This document shows positions 11,588-24,677 of a stretch of DNA of 64,000 nt, piece by piece. Origin of the DNA: Kudoa neothunni (taxonomy: Eukaryota; Cnidaria); contig OZ199839.1 in NCBI GenBank assembly GCA_964304625.1, forward strand, positions 3,410,001-3,474,000, given 5' to 3'. Below the pieces are notes generated by a model. That model did not search any database. It was not told where the DNA came from and saw only the letters and a program-made list of their open reading frames with translations. Within the stretch, counting starts at the first letter, position 1; every line of letters begins with the position of its first letter. A program made the translations under genes and the position numbers.

Positions 11588-12105
11588 CACTCGCGTATAA
11601 TATAGGTCGTACCCTTTTTACCAAAATGTTCGACTCAACATGGGGAGTGCGACCTATCCATTGGACATACTTGGACGATTAAGGGCCGAAATATCGGCAT
11701 AAATGCTTCAAACTCACGTACGCCACAAAATAAGTAATAATGAGCTGAATGATTATTATAATATGGCGGCTGATTACAATGTAATATCTAACGACCAACT
11801 AAGAAGGTTCTTTAAAAATGAAGATGAATTCTTGGGGTCCAGTTCTGCTGACATTAGTAGCAGCTGACCATATTTCAAGAAATGAAAGCTTTTATTTAAA
11901 TTTCCTTTTATAATTGTATAGTTATTAGTTACATAAAGCTTTCCAATATTTATAAGTAGATTTTTGAGAAGCTTAGGTATTTCAAAATATTTATTTTTAT
12001 GGACGGTCGTTTCGATTGAAATTTCAATGCAGCTTGTCTGCGATTCATGCGAAAATCCTCATTTAAAATCCAGAACCCTAGGTGTGATCTATACAAGACG
12101 CGAGT
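11588..12105 (+). mobile_element. pogo-like transposon remnant with ACTCGCGT ends
   Basis: The left end CACTCGCGTATAATATAGGT and the reverse complement of the right end (ACTCGCGTCTTGTATAGATC) form decayed inverted repeats about 500 bp apart. Inside, a plus-strand fragment reads LNDYYNMAADYNVISNDQ then LRRFFKNEDEFLG, like the acidic C-terminal tail of a pogo/DDE_1-type transposase. The rest of the enzyme is gone. Confidence 0.5.
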
Positions 12106-12227
12106 ATATATGTAATGTATAATTTAAATAGAATTGCAAAGAGAGAGAACTCGGGAAAATAAAATACAAAATACATGGAACAATATTGTCAGACGTGATT
12201 AACTTTTCTTGTCGGCATGTTAATAAA

Positions 12228-15200
12228 TCACGGCTTTTGTTTTTGAGACGACGAATTACTAGATGTCGTGATTGAGTTGGAAGTTGGCTGAGGTGGTAGA
12301 TCTAAACAAATATCTAACTCGAAATTGTACAGATTTTCTAAATCTTTAGAGATGTCGTATGGATGATGGGTAGAAGAGCTGGAAATTGGGTTAGAAACGC
12401 TAAATAAAACATTTTTCTTCACTTCACCATCACCCTTATTCATATCATTCATATCGTTCGTATCATTCGTATTATCCATATTATTATCCTTGGGTGTAGG
12501 TTTATTGGTATTCTAGAATCAGTTAGTTGTGAAGAAAAATTATCTAAATCAGGGGTGGGTAAATTTTTGATGTCCTAGCAGAGAATCGATATGATTCAAA
12601 ATGACGCGATTTTAAGCAATATAAATTACTTTCAAAAAATTCTAATAACGCGTAAAACATATTTATAATTTTGATATGGTCAAAATGTATTTACATTCAT
12701 TAAATTCTATAATCTTAAGGACACCAGCATTTCTTTTTATTTAAAAATATTAATAGAACACAAATAAACCAAGAAAAAATAGGAATTCATTCAACAAAGT
12801 AAGTAACGGAGAGTCGGGAGTTAACAAACATACGATACGCATTTTAAAACTATAACCATGTTGTTCCGACAGTTAAAAGCCAATTGAAATGCATGTATGG
12901 CAATAATAAATTCTGAAATAAAATAATGATTAACTATCTCATTGAGTAATGCATTAATAATATCCCATGTCACTATAGAACATACAAATTGATGCTTAAA
13001 AATACCTCCATTAATATTTCATAATATTTTTATCAATAAATAAGCACAATTCTCTCATACTAATTACGATGCGAACAAAAATAAAAGGTAGAGGATATTT
13101 TCATACTAAATTTTAATCCGCATGTACCCACGCACGATGACGTTTCTTAACTCAGCGAATCTTACAGGCTATATAAAGATTACATTTTTTAGAATCAGTT
13201 AAATTTAATTATTTTTGACTCATCCTTTCGTTCTCTTAATGTTCCAAAATAATTATATATAGTCAAAACTAGCGACTCCCTAAATATTATTCACTGTGTA
13301 AATAGTCGCCTTCAAAATAAAAACAATAAAACCCCAAAAATATATTTTTAATTGGAAAGAATAATAAATTAATTTAATTGTACGTGATCAGCATAAATAT
13401 GATTTTATAAATCAAGAGTGTAACTTAATAATAAATCATTTTTCTGGGTTATTGCGCGATCAATAAACTTTTATTCACCACCCCTGATTTAAATATGAAG
13501 CCTGTCACTTGGTGAATCTGGGATTTTTTATCGTTATCATCAATAGTTACATCATTCGAAGGCGAGTTCTCTTGCTTTAGTTTGTTGGCAAAGTGACCAT
13601 GAATTTTTTTATCGGATAACATCATTGGATTGGTTCGACGACGAACAAATGGATTATTTGCAGCATTGGAATTTTCGCTGGTACTACTCCAAGAGGTGGA
13701 TTCACTCTAAAGAATAATGCGAATGAATTTTAGTACACATGTTAGTTTCAAGCATTAAACCAACCTCCAACACTTTTTCCAGTTGAGCAATATTGGACCT
13801 GCGATTTCGTTCATTAATAAGTCGAATTTTGTCAAGTTGTTTGGCTCGGTTTTGATGAACAAGTTCGAGTTGTTGGTCAAGATTTTTGAGATTATTCTCC
13901 AATTTCTCCACTAATGGCATATCATTTTTCTGTTTGGCTACTTCCTTTATTTATTTAATAAGTGTAATTAGATGCTGTTAAACATAAAGACATTACAATT
14001 TTGACTTGAACTTTGTGTCTTTCGGCGGTAATATTGACTGGAACCTTTCTGAATTTGTTTTTCTGTTCCACAATCTAAAGGTGTAATAGTGTCAAACATG
14101 AAACTCTATCACAGTTTTAGATGGAAAATTTTGAAGTCGTTAAAAAATTAAAAACTTTATTTAACTCCTTGATCTCCAATGTTACCGAATGGCAACATTT
14201 TAATTTTGTGAGTGTTTTAACCATTTAATTACATTTTTTAAATATATCATTATTATAATAATATAGTTAATGTTTATTCGATTTTATAAAAATGAATTAT
14301 AAAAACTTGTATGTTTTATATCAAGAGCAATGCAGATGAATATCAAACCTTACGGCAAATACAAAAATGGCTAAAAGTATCCTACAATTGGATTTGGAAT
14401 TTTGAGGTTTCAGAAAAATTAAAAAATATACACAGATACTATTAAATAAGTTTATTCTAAGAATAAAATATGATTCGATATGTATACTATAGGGGCAGAT
14501 CAATCCTTGTTGCCATTTGGCACAATGTGTGTATCTTTTAATTTTTGAAATGAGTGCTTCAAGTTTTGGATAATTTATATAAAGTTATTTAAAATTAAAC
14601 ATATTGGGAAAAAAAATTTTAAGCCGCTGTGAATTTAACTCGGGGTTCAGAGGGTTAATCAATGTAAGTATTTTCAATTAAAATTTCTGGAGGATTTAAA
14701 CCGACTTATTTATTGTAAAACTAAAAAAATTATAAATCAGTAACTAATCTAATCATCAGAATCTATATCGGAAAAGGATTACGCTTTCTTTACAACTTGA
14801 ACATTCACACAGCCAAAATTTTTAATTTAATCTTGATAAATTTGACGGGGAAAAATAAGAATACTTTATTTCAAAGTTTAGAATACGATTTATTTTCACA
14901 GTTCACAAGTTATGTGCACATAAAATTTGATTTGTAATCATTTCGAAAAATATAGTTAATTTAGTAACAATAATCCGCTAATTTCAAAATCACATTATAC
15001 ATTATACTCATTGAAATACAGCCGAACCTCGATTATTCGGAAATCACACTATCCGGAAGATATTTTTAATTTTAGTTGGATTTTTTTGAAATCGCATGTC
15101 AATAAATGTTCGATTATCCTGAAATTGGAACAACTATTTAATCATAATTCCGGATAAAAATGCCACCCACCATGGTCGTGATACGACATATACAACGCGG

Positions 15201-17764
15201 CATATATAGCAATGCAATATTTACAACAAAAATATTTCTAGGTTAATTATAAATTTTTCTTTTAAACTTAAGCATTCAGTTATAAAAATTTGTACAATAT
15301 CTGAACATATATCTGTATGTACATTAAGCAAACATTAATTACCGATTATTTAAAAAAGTAGGTTACTCCTTTGTAGGCGTGTAAAAACTGCCATAATTAT
15401 GTATTGTTTCTCCTTTAAGTTTCCATATTCTTAGTTAATAGATACGTCACCATATTAAATTTAGGTGGCAGAAATTAAAACACTAAAAATTGTTTATAAA
15501 CTAAGTAAACAGTCTTTAAGCAGAAAATTAAAAAAAATATGCGAACATGTGACATTGTTTATGTTGGATTAGCCGGAACCTCGCTATCCTAAAAGAAAAT
15601 TGTTGGTCCCAAATTTTTGGGATAATAGAGGTTGGACTGTATTATTATGCATCACCACAGAAGCTTAACGATAAAATGAATTGTTTTGTACATCCGGTAA
15701 TTAGTGGATTTTCGCTGACAGTAAAATTAGATAATTGGTCTTATGAATTAACCAGGTACCCAATGAAATTTTATTTAACCGTATAATTAACTAATTTACG
15801 GAAAAATATGTTAAGCAAACGTAATATTAACTTAAATAATCCCGAATACACTAATTAAACAATAAACACATAAAATCTATAACAATAGGCTCTATTGTTG
15901 TCTATTATAATATCTTCCAAATGAATACATTAATCAATCAAATTGCACTTGTTGACAACAATGAAACATATAGATTATATAATTAAACGGAAGAATTATA
16001 AATGTATATTAAATCTCATTTAATAATACTTTTGAAATAAAATAACTTAACTACAATGCTTTTTCAATATATTTTAATAATGCATAATCTCGTAATTACC
16101 AAAAATAAAGTACCCACGAAAAGATGAATTTAAATAAATTAATTATTAGCATAGTAAATAGAAATTGCTTATAGGCGGAATACTATTGAAAAAAAATCCG
16201 CAACCACTTACATAATCAATATCTCGTTCTGTAGGTCGAAATCCGATACAAAATCTCATATCAGCTTGTTTCTTTTGAACATCTTCTAAAGTGGGCTTAG
16301 GTTTTTCATCTTTTTCAACGCCTTCAAGATAAGAACGAAATTCATTCTCCGCAAAATGCTGATTAGAAACATATTCCATACGAATAACACGTTCATCATT
16401 GCCACGTCTAACAAACGCATTACAACACCCCTTCCTTTGTATCAACTAAATACCTAACTCGAAGAAATTTGTTGGTGACATATTCACCGAATTTGTAGGA
16501 TTTATTCGATCTCAATACTTCAACAATTTCATAAGCCTTAATTCAACGATGAAAATATAATAATGAATTTTAGATAATGATTGTGTTCATGCTGAGCACA
16601 ACAATCGATTAAAAAGGATGATGATGATGATGATAGGAAGAGTTAATCTCAGAATTCGTATCAATTCAAATACTTGATAGATTGAATGGCTGGTCGATGC
16701 ACCATCACCCAACGGAGGTACAGCAGAATTTGCGAATCGGACAAAAAACCCTGGAATTCTATGTTCAAAAAATGGTTGATGTACCCATCTACAACGCACA
16801 TAACATAAATAAAAGCTGATGGAGGATGAGTGAGTAGAGGTGAACAAAAGTAACACCCACTGACTCACAATTATGATAACACATACAGAGTTAATTTGTG
16901 GCGCGAAATTCTCAATTTATTAAAATCCTCCAATGATTCTATAGGTGATAGCGACTTTTTCTTATATGTATCATCAAATTCTTCTTCACTACTATCATCG
17001 CTAAAATTGCCGTTGAGGTAACGCTGTTTTCGACCGGAACTTGTGTCTGGCACATGTGAAGGGGAATCGGTATCATATGCACTCGATCTACCATCAGCAG
17101 TAGATAATTTTTTCTCTTAACAGAAAAACACATCAGAACACATCTCTCCCAAGTAACACCTACTATTTTTATAATCTACGTCTGAGATGGTTGAACTTAT
17201 GAGTTGTCGCTGTTCACTCGGCTGTTGCATACTGCCATCAGCTTTACGCTTCATACGTTTATTCCTAATGAGATCGATCGATTGCTGATTTGATTTGACT
17301 AGATTTCGCTTGGGTCTCCCACTATTAACACCTCCATTATTGAAGTGAGTATCTTTGGGAGGAGATTTTTTTTTGGTGGTAGCCGCTTTCAAACGTTTTT
17401 CGATAAGGTGACGGGCTTTTAACGCCTCACGACGTTCCATTCGTTTAAACAACTCCTTCTCACGTTCGACTTCAGTCATCGCATTCAATAACGCTCGGTC
17501 GTTTTCATCACCCATAAAATCTTCATCATATCCATCGTCAAAATCAACATTGTCCGAGTTGTCGTCACTGTCGTCACATTCGCCCTCATCTACACAATTT
17601 ACCAATGTCAATTTTAAACCCACTCAACTGCCTGAATTTGATATATATCTAATTATACCACTCAGTATGGTCTTTTTCAATGTATTATCGGGCTGAAAAT
17701 AACGATATGAAGGACTGTCGCCACTATCTTCAAACCCTACACTCCTGTGAGACTTTTTCACCAT
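12228..17764 (-). CDS. RTF1: RTF1, Paf1-complex subunit (Plus3 protein)
   Basis: RTF1 links the Paf1 complex to elongating RNA polymerase II via Spt5 and stimulates H2B ubiquitination. Ten minus-strand exons: 17764-17659, 17589-17164, 17115-16887, 16788-16674, 16536-16454, 16407-16212, 14074-13997, 13944-13765, 13706-13509, 12512-12228. They sum to 632 codons, giving 631 residues (human about 710). Seen in order: the acidic histone-modification region ([18 protein letters not shown] then [17 protein letters not shown]); the Plus3 start [56 protein letters not shown]; coiled-coil [31 protein letters not shown]; and the C-terminal [19 protein letters not shown]. All match RTF1 in order. Introns are 46-137 nt except two enlarged by transposons (14075-16211 and 12513-13508). 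It looks intact. Confidence 0.93.
12550..13486. mobile_element. hAT-type MITE in the last RTF1 intron
   Basis: The ends CAGGGGTGGGTAAA and ATTCACCACCCCTG are classic hAT inverted repeats. Flanks ATCTAAAT (12542-12549) and ATTTAAAT (13487-13494) are an 8-bp target duplication with one difference. The 937-bp interior has no transposase frame. The insertion lies wholly inside the intron 12513-13508, so splicing of RTF1 should be unaffected. Confidence 0.85.
15019..15639. mobile_element. Tigger/pogo-type MITE in an RTF1 intron
   Basis: The left end CAGCCGAACCTCGATTATTC and the reverse complement of the right end (CAGTCCAACCTCTATTATCC) form inverted repeats flanked by TA at 15017-15018 and 15640-15641. 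Length is 621 bp with no coding frame. It explains part of the unusually long RTF1 intron 14075-16211; the rest of that intron is AT-rich without visible features. Confidence 0.8.
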
Positions 17765-18379
17765 ACTAACAGTATAAAATGAGTGTCATATCAATTGAAT
17801 CCAACGTGACATACAATACAACGTAATTCTGTTAAAGACAAGGTACAATTTCAGAGTGATACGACCAATCGTTCCAGTATTTAACGAAGATCGATGAATG
17901 TACCCGACTTCACCCGGATTCATTGTGGACATTTTAACATCAATTTTGAGGGACTCTCCTAATTAATTAATTAATTTAATTAAAAATTTTTAAATAAACT
18001 CGGTAATACTAAAAACATTAAATATCAATTCAATAGTAAAAAAAAGTAATCCCTCAAGAATGTAACTGCTGTGGCTAATTTCTCACTTGTCTAACTATAA
18101 CAATGTCATTCAATCTCCCAAGTAACGTTTCTAGGTTAATGTGAAGTTTAGCCAAATACTTCGCGCATGATTAATCCCGTTATCCGGTACCATTTTTCAA
18201 TATCCAACAATCTACCTGTATACAGTGCTCCCAACCTAAATTTTATTGATATGTGGAAATTTTCTGGAAGTGAATTATGACATGGTTAAAAATATTCAGA
18301 TATTCCCAGTTTTACCATAATGAATTATTACTGGCCACGAAAAAGGAAATAAATGCTAAAGATAAGTAACCCTTTAATA
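17765..18379. other. Upstream region of RTF1
   Basis: This contains the RTF1 promoter and leader by position. An AT-only palindromic run (TTAATTAATTAATTTAATTA) lies near 17961. No other gene seen. Confidence 0.4.
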
Positions 18380-19550
18380 TAGGGGTTCTCAAACTTTTTT
18401 TTTAATTTACCCATTTAATTTGGAAACAAAATTTGTACCTACCCCAAGGATTTGTATTGGTTTAGCTATACAAGACATTGCTGGAAAAAATGCATCTTAA
18501 TGATTTTAATAAAACAATTGGGGGGAAAATTTTAATTTTATTTAAATATATTTACACGATTTCAAAAAAAGTAAAGCAGTCGATTTGCATATCCAGCCAC
18601 ATATAAACGAATTCTGAAATGAATATTTTACTTAGTAACATGTTTTAAAAAATATAAAAAACTTTAATAATGGTCAAGAATATTATTAGTTAGAATATTG
18701 CTGATTCTTTGAGTCAACTAGTTTGCTTATTAGAGGAGCTGTGGATGACAATGTTACTCTCATATCATAGGTGATGTTCAAACGGTCCCTGACGTATGAC
18801 TTTATCTGTACTAACGTTGGGGATCCAGTTCACATAAGTACGTGGATACAAATGGAATAATGACTTGGTAGGCACGCCGAGTGAGGAGGAGAAATGAATC
18901 TCCAAGCTTTACCCAAAAATTAACACTATCCTTCTCAAATTCTTCCTTAAAAGTAGCAGACGGTTGGAGATTAATCAATTCATCATTTGCTAGATCATTA
19001 TCATTCATATCTGATAGCCGGAGAGCAAAAGGATTTAAAATCTCTCTTTGTACGAATCATGTCCCCAGAAAAATAATCAGTACACTGATTCCTTAAGATA
19101 TTAAAATGCGCTGAAATATTTTCATTTATTTCAGATAATACACCAATTCTTTCATTGATGAAATCCTCCAAGTTTGTGAAATTTGTGAAATTTTTTTGAT
19201 GGACTCTTCGTGCCCACAAATCTAACTTTGCCTGGAAAGCAATAATTCTCTCAAGCACTTCAACAATAGTCACACTTGTCCCTTGAATTTTTTTTTAAGT
19301 TGGTTGAGATAGCTGAATAGATCTGATAAATATACTAAATAAGAAATGGAAACAAGGTCAGAAAAGTTCTCGTCAAGCATTGAATTCGGGTCATGAAGGA
19401 AAATCTCCATTTCAATGCGAAGCTCAAACACGCGATTCAAATTCAAAACCAATCCACGAGAGAGCCACCTCACTTCGGTATGAAGCAAAAGAACAGAATG
19501 TTTAGATCCCATTTCTTCACGAAAAGATTAAAAAACGATGGTTTGACCTA
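18380..19550 (-). mobile_element. hAT (Charlie/ZBED-like) transposase relic
   Basis: TAGGGGTTCTCAAACTTTTT at 18380 is the common hAT end (CAGGGGTTCTCAAAC) with its first base changed. Minus-strand frames at 19512-18811 give MGSKHSVLLLHTEVRWLSRG, LNRVFELRIEMEIFL, LSDLFSYLNQL, then AFQAKLDLWARRVHQ and finally ELINLQPSATFKEEF, VIIPFVSTYLCE. This is the order found in Charlie-type hAT and ZBED5-like proteins. Frame changes occur near 19270 and 19005, and the N-terminal half (zinc finger, first catalytic part) is missing, so it is dead. The upstream end is not found; the region above about 19550 is occupied by piggyBac sequence. Confidence 0.75.
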
Positions 19551-19555
19551 TCCCA

Positions 19556-19583
19556 TAGCGGTTTCTCGTTCCCTTTTCGGCAC
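19556..19583. repeat. Stray piggyBac end
   Basis: CTCGTTCCCTTTTCGGCAC matches the right terminal repeat of the neighbouring piggyBac (ATCGTGCGCTTTTCGGCAC ending at 21740) in the same direction, yet sits 307 bp to the left of that element's left end. No partner end is visible. Confidence 0.45.
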
Positions 19584-19889
19584 AATTTTCACACCACTCT
19601 ATATCTTACAATAATTTGTTTAATAATGTAATTCTAGGATATATGATTCATATGTATAATTTCTATATTATATAAAAATATTAATTAAATATATTTTACA
19701 TTGTGCCAGATACTGTTCTATATTACCCCTGTAATGTGATAACATACGAATAGAATAGGAATTCTACTAAACTGTTATTTAAAAATACAATAGTTTTAGT
19801 ATATAATAATATATTAACAGAAGTTTAATATAAGTAAAGAATTAAATATAATATATAAGAGAGCTACAAATAATCATCAACATAAAACA

Positions 19890-21740
19890 GTGCCGAAAAG
19901 GGCACGATAAACCACCGGAGTGCGATTTCTCAATTAATCTTTTTGATAACCTCGCGGTAAAAGCTTTAAGATGAGGTACAGAAACTTAGTTGATGGTATC
20001 GAAAATATTGAAAACATTGATCAATTACCAAATATAGTTGATTTTGTAGTCATACCTCCAGATCATGTGGAAACATTGACCGATGAAGAGGATGAGTTCG
20101 TCCACAAAGATTACAACAACATTGAGATTGGAACTGTTCCTGAGATATGCGTCGAAATATAAACTTTCATTAACGTCGAACATGATGAAAACATTGAACT
20201 TGGCGGAGCCAGATGACATGAAATCATCCCACGTTGCAATTCGTCGACAAACTAAATAAATGAAGATATGATAACCCATAATATAAATATTATTGATAAT
20301 GATGATTCGAACATGTATGAGCCGTATGAAAGTTTTCTAGGATTTTTTGACGAAAACTTGTTATTGCATATCGTTAAAGAAACAAATTTATGCGCTCAAC
20401 AAAAGAACGACCATAAATTTCATTTGACGATGAAGGAACTCAAACGTTTCATCGGCATTTTATTATTAACTGGATATAATAAATTATCCCCGCAACATAT
20501 GTATTAGGAATCTGCTATGGACGCTGCCGTTGAACTTGTGAAAAAGTCAATGTCATATAGTAGATTCAAACTAGTAAAAATATATAAATGTTAACGACAA
20601 TTCAAAGTTGGATAAAACTGATAAACTTTTCAAAGTAAGGCCATTAATTGAAAAAATGAATAAAAATCTTAAAAAATCCGGTTTTTTCCATAACCACTTT
20701 GCAATTGACGGACAAATGATATCATACCATACACAGGCCATCATACTTGCAAAATGTACATGCAAGGGAAACCGGTTCTTTTTGGCTTTAAACAATGAGT
20801 TTTAGCATCTTCTTAAGGTTACATTTACAGTTTTAATGTGTACACCACACCGGTAACGAGGAATCATATTGCATAAGTCTTGGTTTAGGCGGCAGTGTTG
20901 TGTTAAAATTTGTTGAAGAACTTGAAGGAAGAAATGACGTTCATGTTTTTTTCGATAATTTTTTTAGCTCTTATAAATTGATAGCTGAATTGAAGGAGAG
21001 ATATGTAAATGGCCCTTAACAGATCCTAAGGTAATGGAAAAGAAACCGAGAGGTTTTTATGAGTCGTACGAAGATCGCTCAACCAAAATAAATTGCGTTT
21101 GTTGGAACGATACAAAACCAGTTGCCTTTCTTAGCAATGCGCTTTCTGTTAAATCAGTCCAGTATACAAAGCGTTATTGTAAAACAAGAAAGTGCAACGT
21201 GACGATAGATCAGCCATATGTCTCATATATGTATAACAAACATATGGGAGGCGTTGACATCGCAGACAATAATATATCCTGTTACAGAGTAAAAATTCGT
21301 CCCAACAAGTGTTAATGGCCCTAGTTTACAAATATTATCTCAATCTCAGCGGTTAATTCCTGCGAATGGCTCAATTATAAGAATGAATGCAACATAAAAT
21401 TATTGACTCATATTAGGCGTATTGTTGCCAATATGATCCGAACTGAAAAAATTACTAGAAGATCATCTCTAGCAAATATTCACGCTGCTTTGTTATGTGA
21501 TTGGCCAGCAATGAACGCAGACCCATTGAAAAAAAGACACAAATGCTTTGTTTGTAAAAAAACACTATTTATTTGTCTGAAATGCAAAAACTACATGCAT
21601 ATCAAATGTTCAATGATCTATCATACGTCGTAATATTTTGTCGTTCTATTAATATATTATTGTATTTTTCCTCGGCGTAAACGCATGAACGCTTAATTAG
21701 AAAAACGCACGTCGGTGGTTTATCGTGCGCTTTTCGGCAC
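19890..21740 (+). mobile_element. piggyBac transposon
   Basis: Terminal inverted repeats: GTGCCGAAAAGGGCACGATA from 19890 and its complement ending TATCGTGCGCTTTTCGGCAC at 21740, about 28 bases with few differences. The right end is followed by TTAA (21741-21744), the piggyBac target. The left neighbour is AACA, so the duplication there has decayed or the end is displaced. Length is 1851 bp. Confidence 0.82.
19971..21633 (+). pseudogene. piggyBac transposase, broken
   Basis: An N-terminal acidic part (DHVETLTDEEDEFVHKDYNN) is followed by the DDE core in pieces: ELKRFIGILLLTGYNKLSP, HNHFAIDGQMISYHTQ (first Asp region), VFFDNFFSSYKLIAELKERY (second Asp), VSYMYNKHMGGVDIADN (last Asp) and a C-terminal Cys-rich finger (CFVCKKTLFICLKC, then HIKC) typical of piggyBac. 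At least four frame changes or stops separate the pieces, so it is not functional. Confidence 0.82.
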
Positions 21741-21744
21741 TTAA

Positions 21745-24677
21745 GCATTTTGGATTATTTTTAAACTTCCTAAATGATTCTAGAAGAAATATTTTACGCC
21801 TGATCATTAATAATTGTGCTCTGTTCGCAGTTTAAATTTTCTAAGGATTTAAATATCAAAACCGCTATGGGTTAATTATGCCGTATTTAATTTGATCATC
21901 ATTTAGAGGATTTTAAGAGGGGAAGAATGATTCCCTAAAGCAGTTAACTATGGGTCCCTTTTTAATATATTCTCATAATTTGATTGTTAAATAAACAACA
22001 TCTGAGACAGTAATTACAATGTAGACATTATCTTGAAATTCGATCTGGATGTGTTATGTACATAACCTGTTCCCAGCTACGACGAGATCTTGGAAGAATC
22101 CACTGTAAACTATCTATGTCGCCAGAATTAAGACCAATCATTCTTTGTACAATTATCCCAATTGTATTAAGCACTCATCTATGAAATAGTAAAAGAAAAT
22201 CATCAATATCTGTCTCCCTATCTTACACACACCTGGTGACATTCCCTTCCCGACGATTCCTCCACAATGCTGCTGGCGTTAGTAATGATTCCTTGTGCAT
22301 ACACCCGAAATTAGCTGTTAGCTCTTTTAATCCTTTTATTTTGTTTCCTTTTACGTCATCGTATTTTCGTTTGCTAACCGCTTTCTGAATTTGGACACAA
22401 CAGGATGTATGCACGACGTCATTAGATTCTTTTGTACGTCATTTTAAAACTTTAATAATTCAATGATCCAGTGACTGAACCATATCGCTTGTGTTCGAAA
22501 AAAAGTAGCAATGTTACGATAGACAAATATTTTTCGTGAAGACTAAGAAATAGCCGAGAAATAATACAAAAATTTCTATTCAAAAGAGTGAGTTGTCTAC
22601 TCTATTTTTCAAGCAAAGACAAAAATGAAACTGGACATTTAGGGCTTTTTATTATCGTGCTATTTTATTGGCAAATTTGTCAATCGCTTGGAGTTCAACA
22701 TCTTTATTATATGATATGAACTCGTAAAACTTTATGATTTCGAGTTGGTTGGCAGTGTAAAATGATTTTTTTCGCTAAAATTGACGTTCCGCCCATTATT
22801 TATTACAAAGTTCAGATTATGTGCAGCACTCGAGCTCGAGCCATTTTTGAGTTAGATCCATAAAGTAAGTTTTTACCCCTAACATTTTGTTGAAAACAAA
22901 TTATTCATTGACGAGTGGTCTATTCTTTTATTGAACTTTCTGTTTAAATTTGGATTGAACAAAATAAGCAGTAAACAAGTAAATTATTAAAAATTGCGTT
23001 GGACCCATACACTATTGTATGTAATTTTTAATACATGTGTACGAAAAGATTGAATATATTTTGCACAAATAAACCTTAGTTAGGGTTGTTGGGGTTGGGA
23101 GTTAGAGTATGAGGGAAGTATCTGCGGCATTGATTTTAGGTTGTTGTAAGATAGTTGAAAAAACCATGTCAATGGTCCAGTCGCTATACACATTAAAGTT
23201 TTCATTACTTTTTGAAACAGCTTAATTATAATTACGAGAAAATTTTTACTAGAAGACAACACATTGTTCGTTCATCTAATCCATTATTTCTAAATTAAAA
23301 TCTATAATTAATAATTTAGAACTAACTTACGACCAAAGGCTCTGATCGAGTTGTACCACATACTTGAAAAGTAAAAAGTTTTAAATTTGCACGCATTGTT
23401 TAATGACCCACAAACATTTAATCCAATTTTCTTCAATCTTAATAGGCACTAGCCCGCCTTTATTACAGAGCACTTTGAAAGATGTTCAGAAAGTCCATCA
23501 CTCGCATTTTCAAACAAAGAATCTGTGTGATGGACTGATAAGCATAAGTAAAAAAAATAACACAAAGAAGCATAAGGTCAGAGAATGAGAGCATGTAATT
23601 CATGTTAAATAAATTAAAACAGCGCCAGAATTAACGATATTACAAAAAATAGTTTATTAGATGACTTTCCAAGAGAGAGTCATTAGAGACCCAACCAACT
23701 TTGGCGGTCCCTAATGGATGCCTATTAGGTGACGATGAAATTTATTCAGAAAGTCTCGACTTGAAGCAACTAGCAAAATTTTATCCAATAATGTCCTTAT
23801 TCATACTTTTAGATCTATTTATTACTTCGACAGTCTGTCATTAACCCGGCTCAGATATATTTAAATTATTTAAAGGCAGGAGTCATCGCATAAAACAAGA
23901 GGTAGGCTTCTCAAAGGCGTGGCCCTTGCAAGTTATAGATGAAAATAATCTCCAACTAGTGATTACCACCCTTAGTGGATCCCGAAGTTTATAATAATAT
24001 TATGTATTTTTAATTACGTGAGAGGTGTCATGTCCAATGAAACTTTAACAATGGCATTTTGAATTTCAGCCGTATAGATATAGTGTGATGAATGGAGTTT
24101 AGGATTTTTTTATAAAAATTATAATAATTCATACAATACTAATCATTAAACTATCGTATAATGATTTGGCGTTTGATAAGGAGCATTAAAAATTGGTTTA
24201 ACGAGAATATAAGTATTTTTAAAACAAGGTATTATTCGTTTCCAAAATTTAATAACCCTTGTTGTATCATTAAATCTGTGCAACAAATAACAAGGGACCC
24301 AAATGACTCAGTCTTTTCAAAAATCTAATGGTGCTATTCGGTAGGTTAGAATGATAATGAGTGTTGACTATGGTATTTATACGAACTGACGGGCAACACG
24401 ATATATTTAATGATATTTATTTGATGACTATTATCGATAATTTAACTCCTTTTATTGTGGAAAAATTATATTTTAACCTTTAATTATGACAGAATGTTTT
24501 TAACAAAATTCTTGTTGTATTAACGCAGGGTCTCAATTAAATATTTATGCGCCAACCAGTAGGGGAGGTTTCTGACAAAAATCCCTCTTAATTGTCAACC
24601 AACAATCGTTATCAGTGGATTTACTACTAACTCAAGTGATAAGATTATTCACTAATAACCATTCTGTAGTTGTTGGT
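21745..24677. other. Gene-poor stretch before the Kunitz gene
   Basis: Nothing I can name. A minus-strand block at 22414-22223 (SKRKYDDVKGNKIKGLKEL, then LLTPAALWRNRREG) has good codon texture but no recognised domain and no supported splice partners. AAACCGCTATGGGTTAATT at 21859 is an inverted copy of a short stretch at 19552-19567, suggesting more piggyBac-related debris. Confidence 0.35.

Noticed and set aside
16613-16636. (ATG)n run in the RTF1 region
   Set aside because: A seven-unit microsatellite inside an intron; no function implied.
16939-17133. Minus-strand 64-residue frame
   Set aside because: Alternative frame overlapping RTF1 exon 3, whose frame matches the family.
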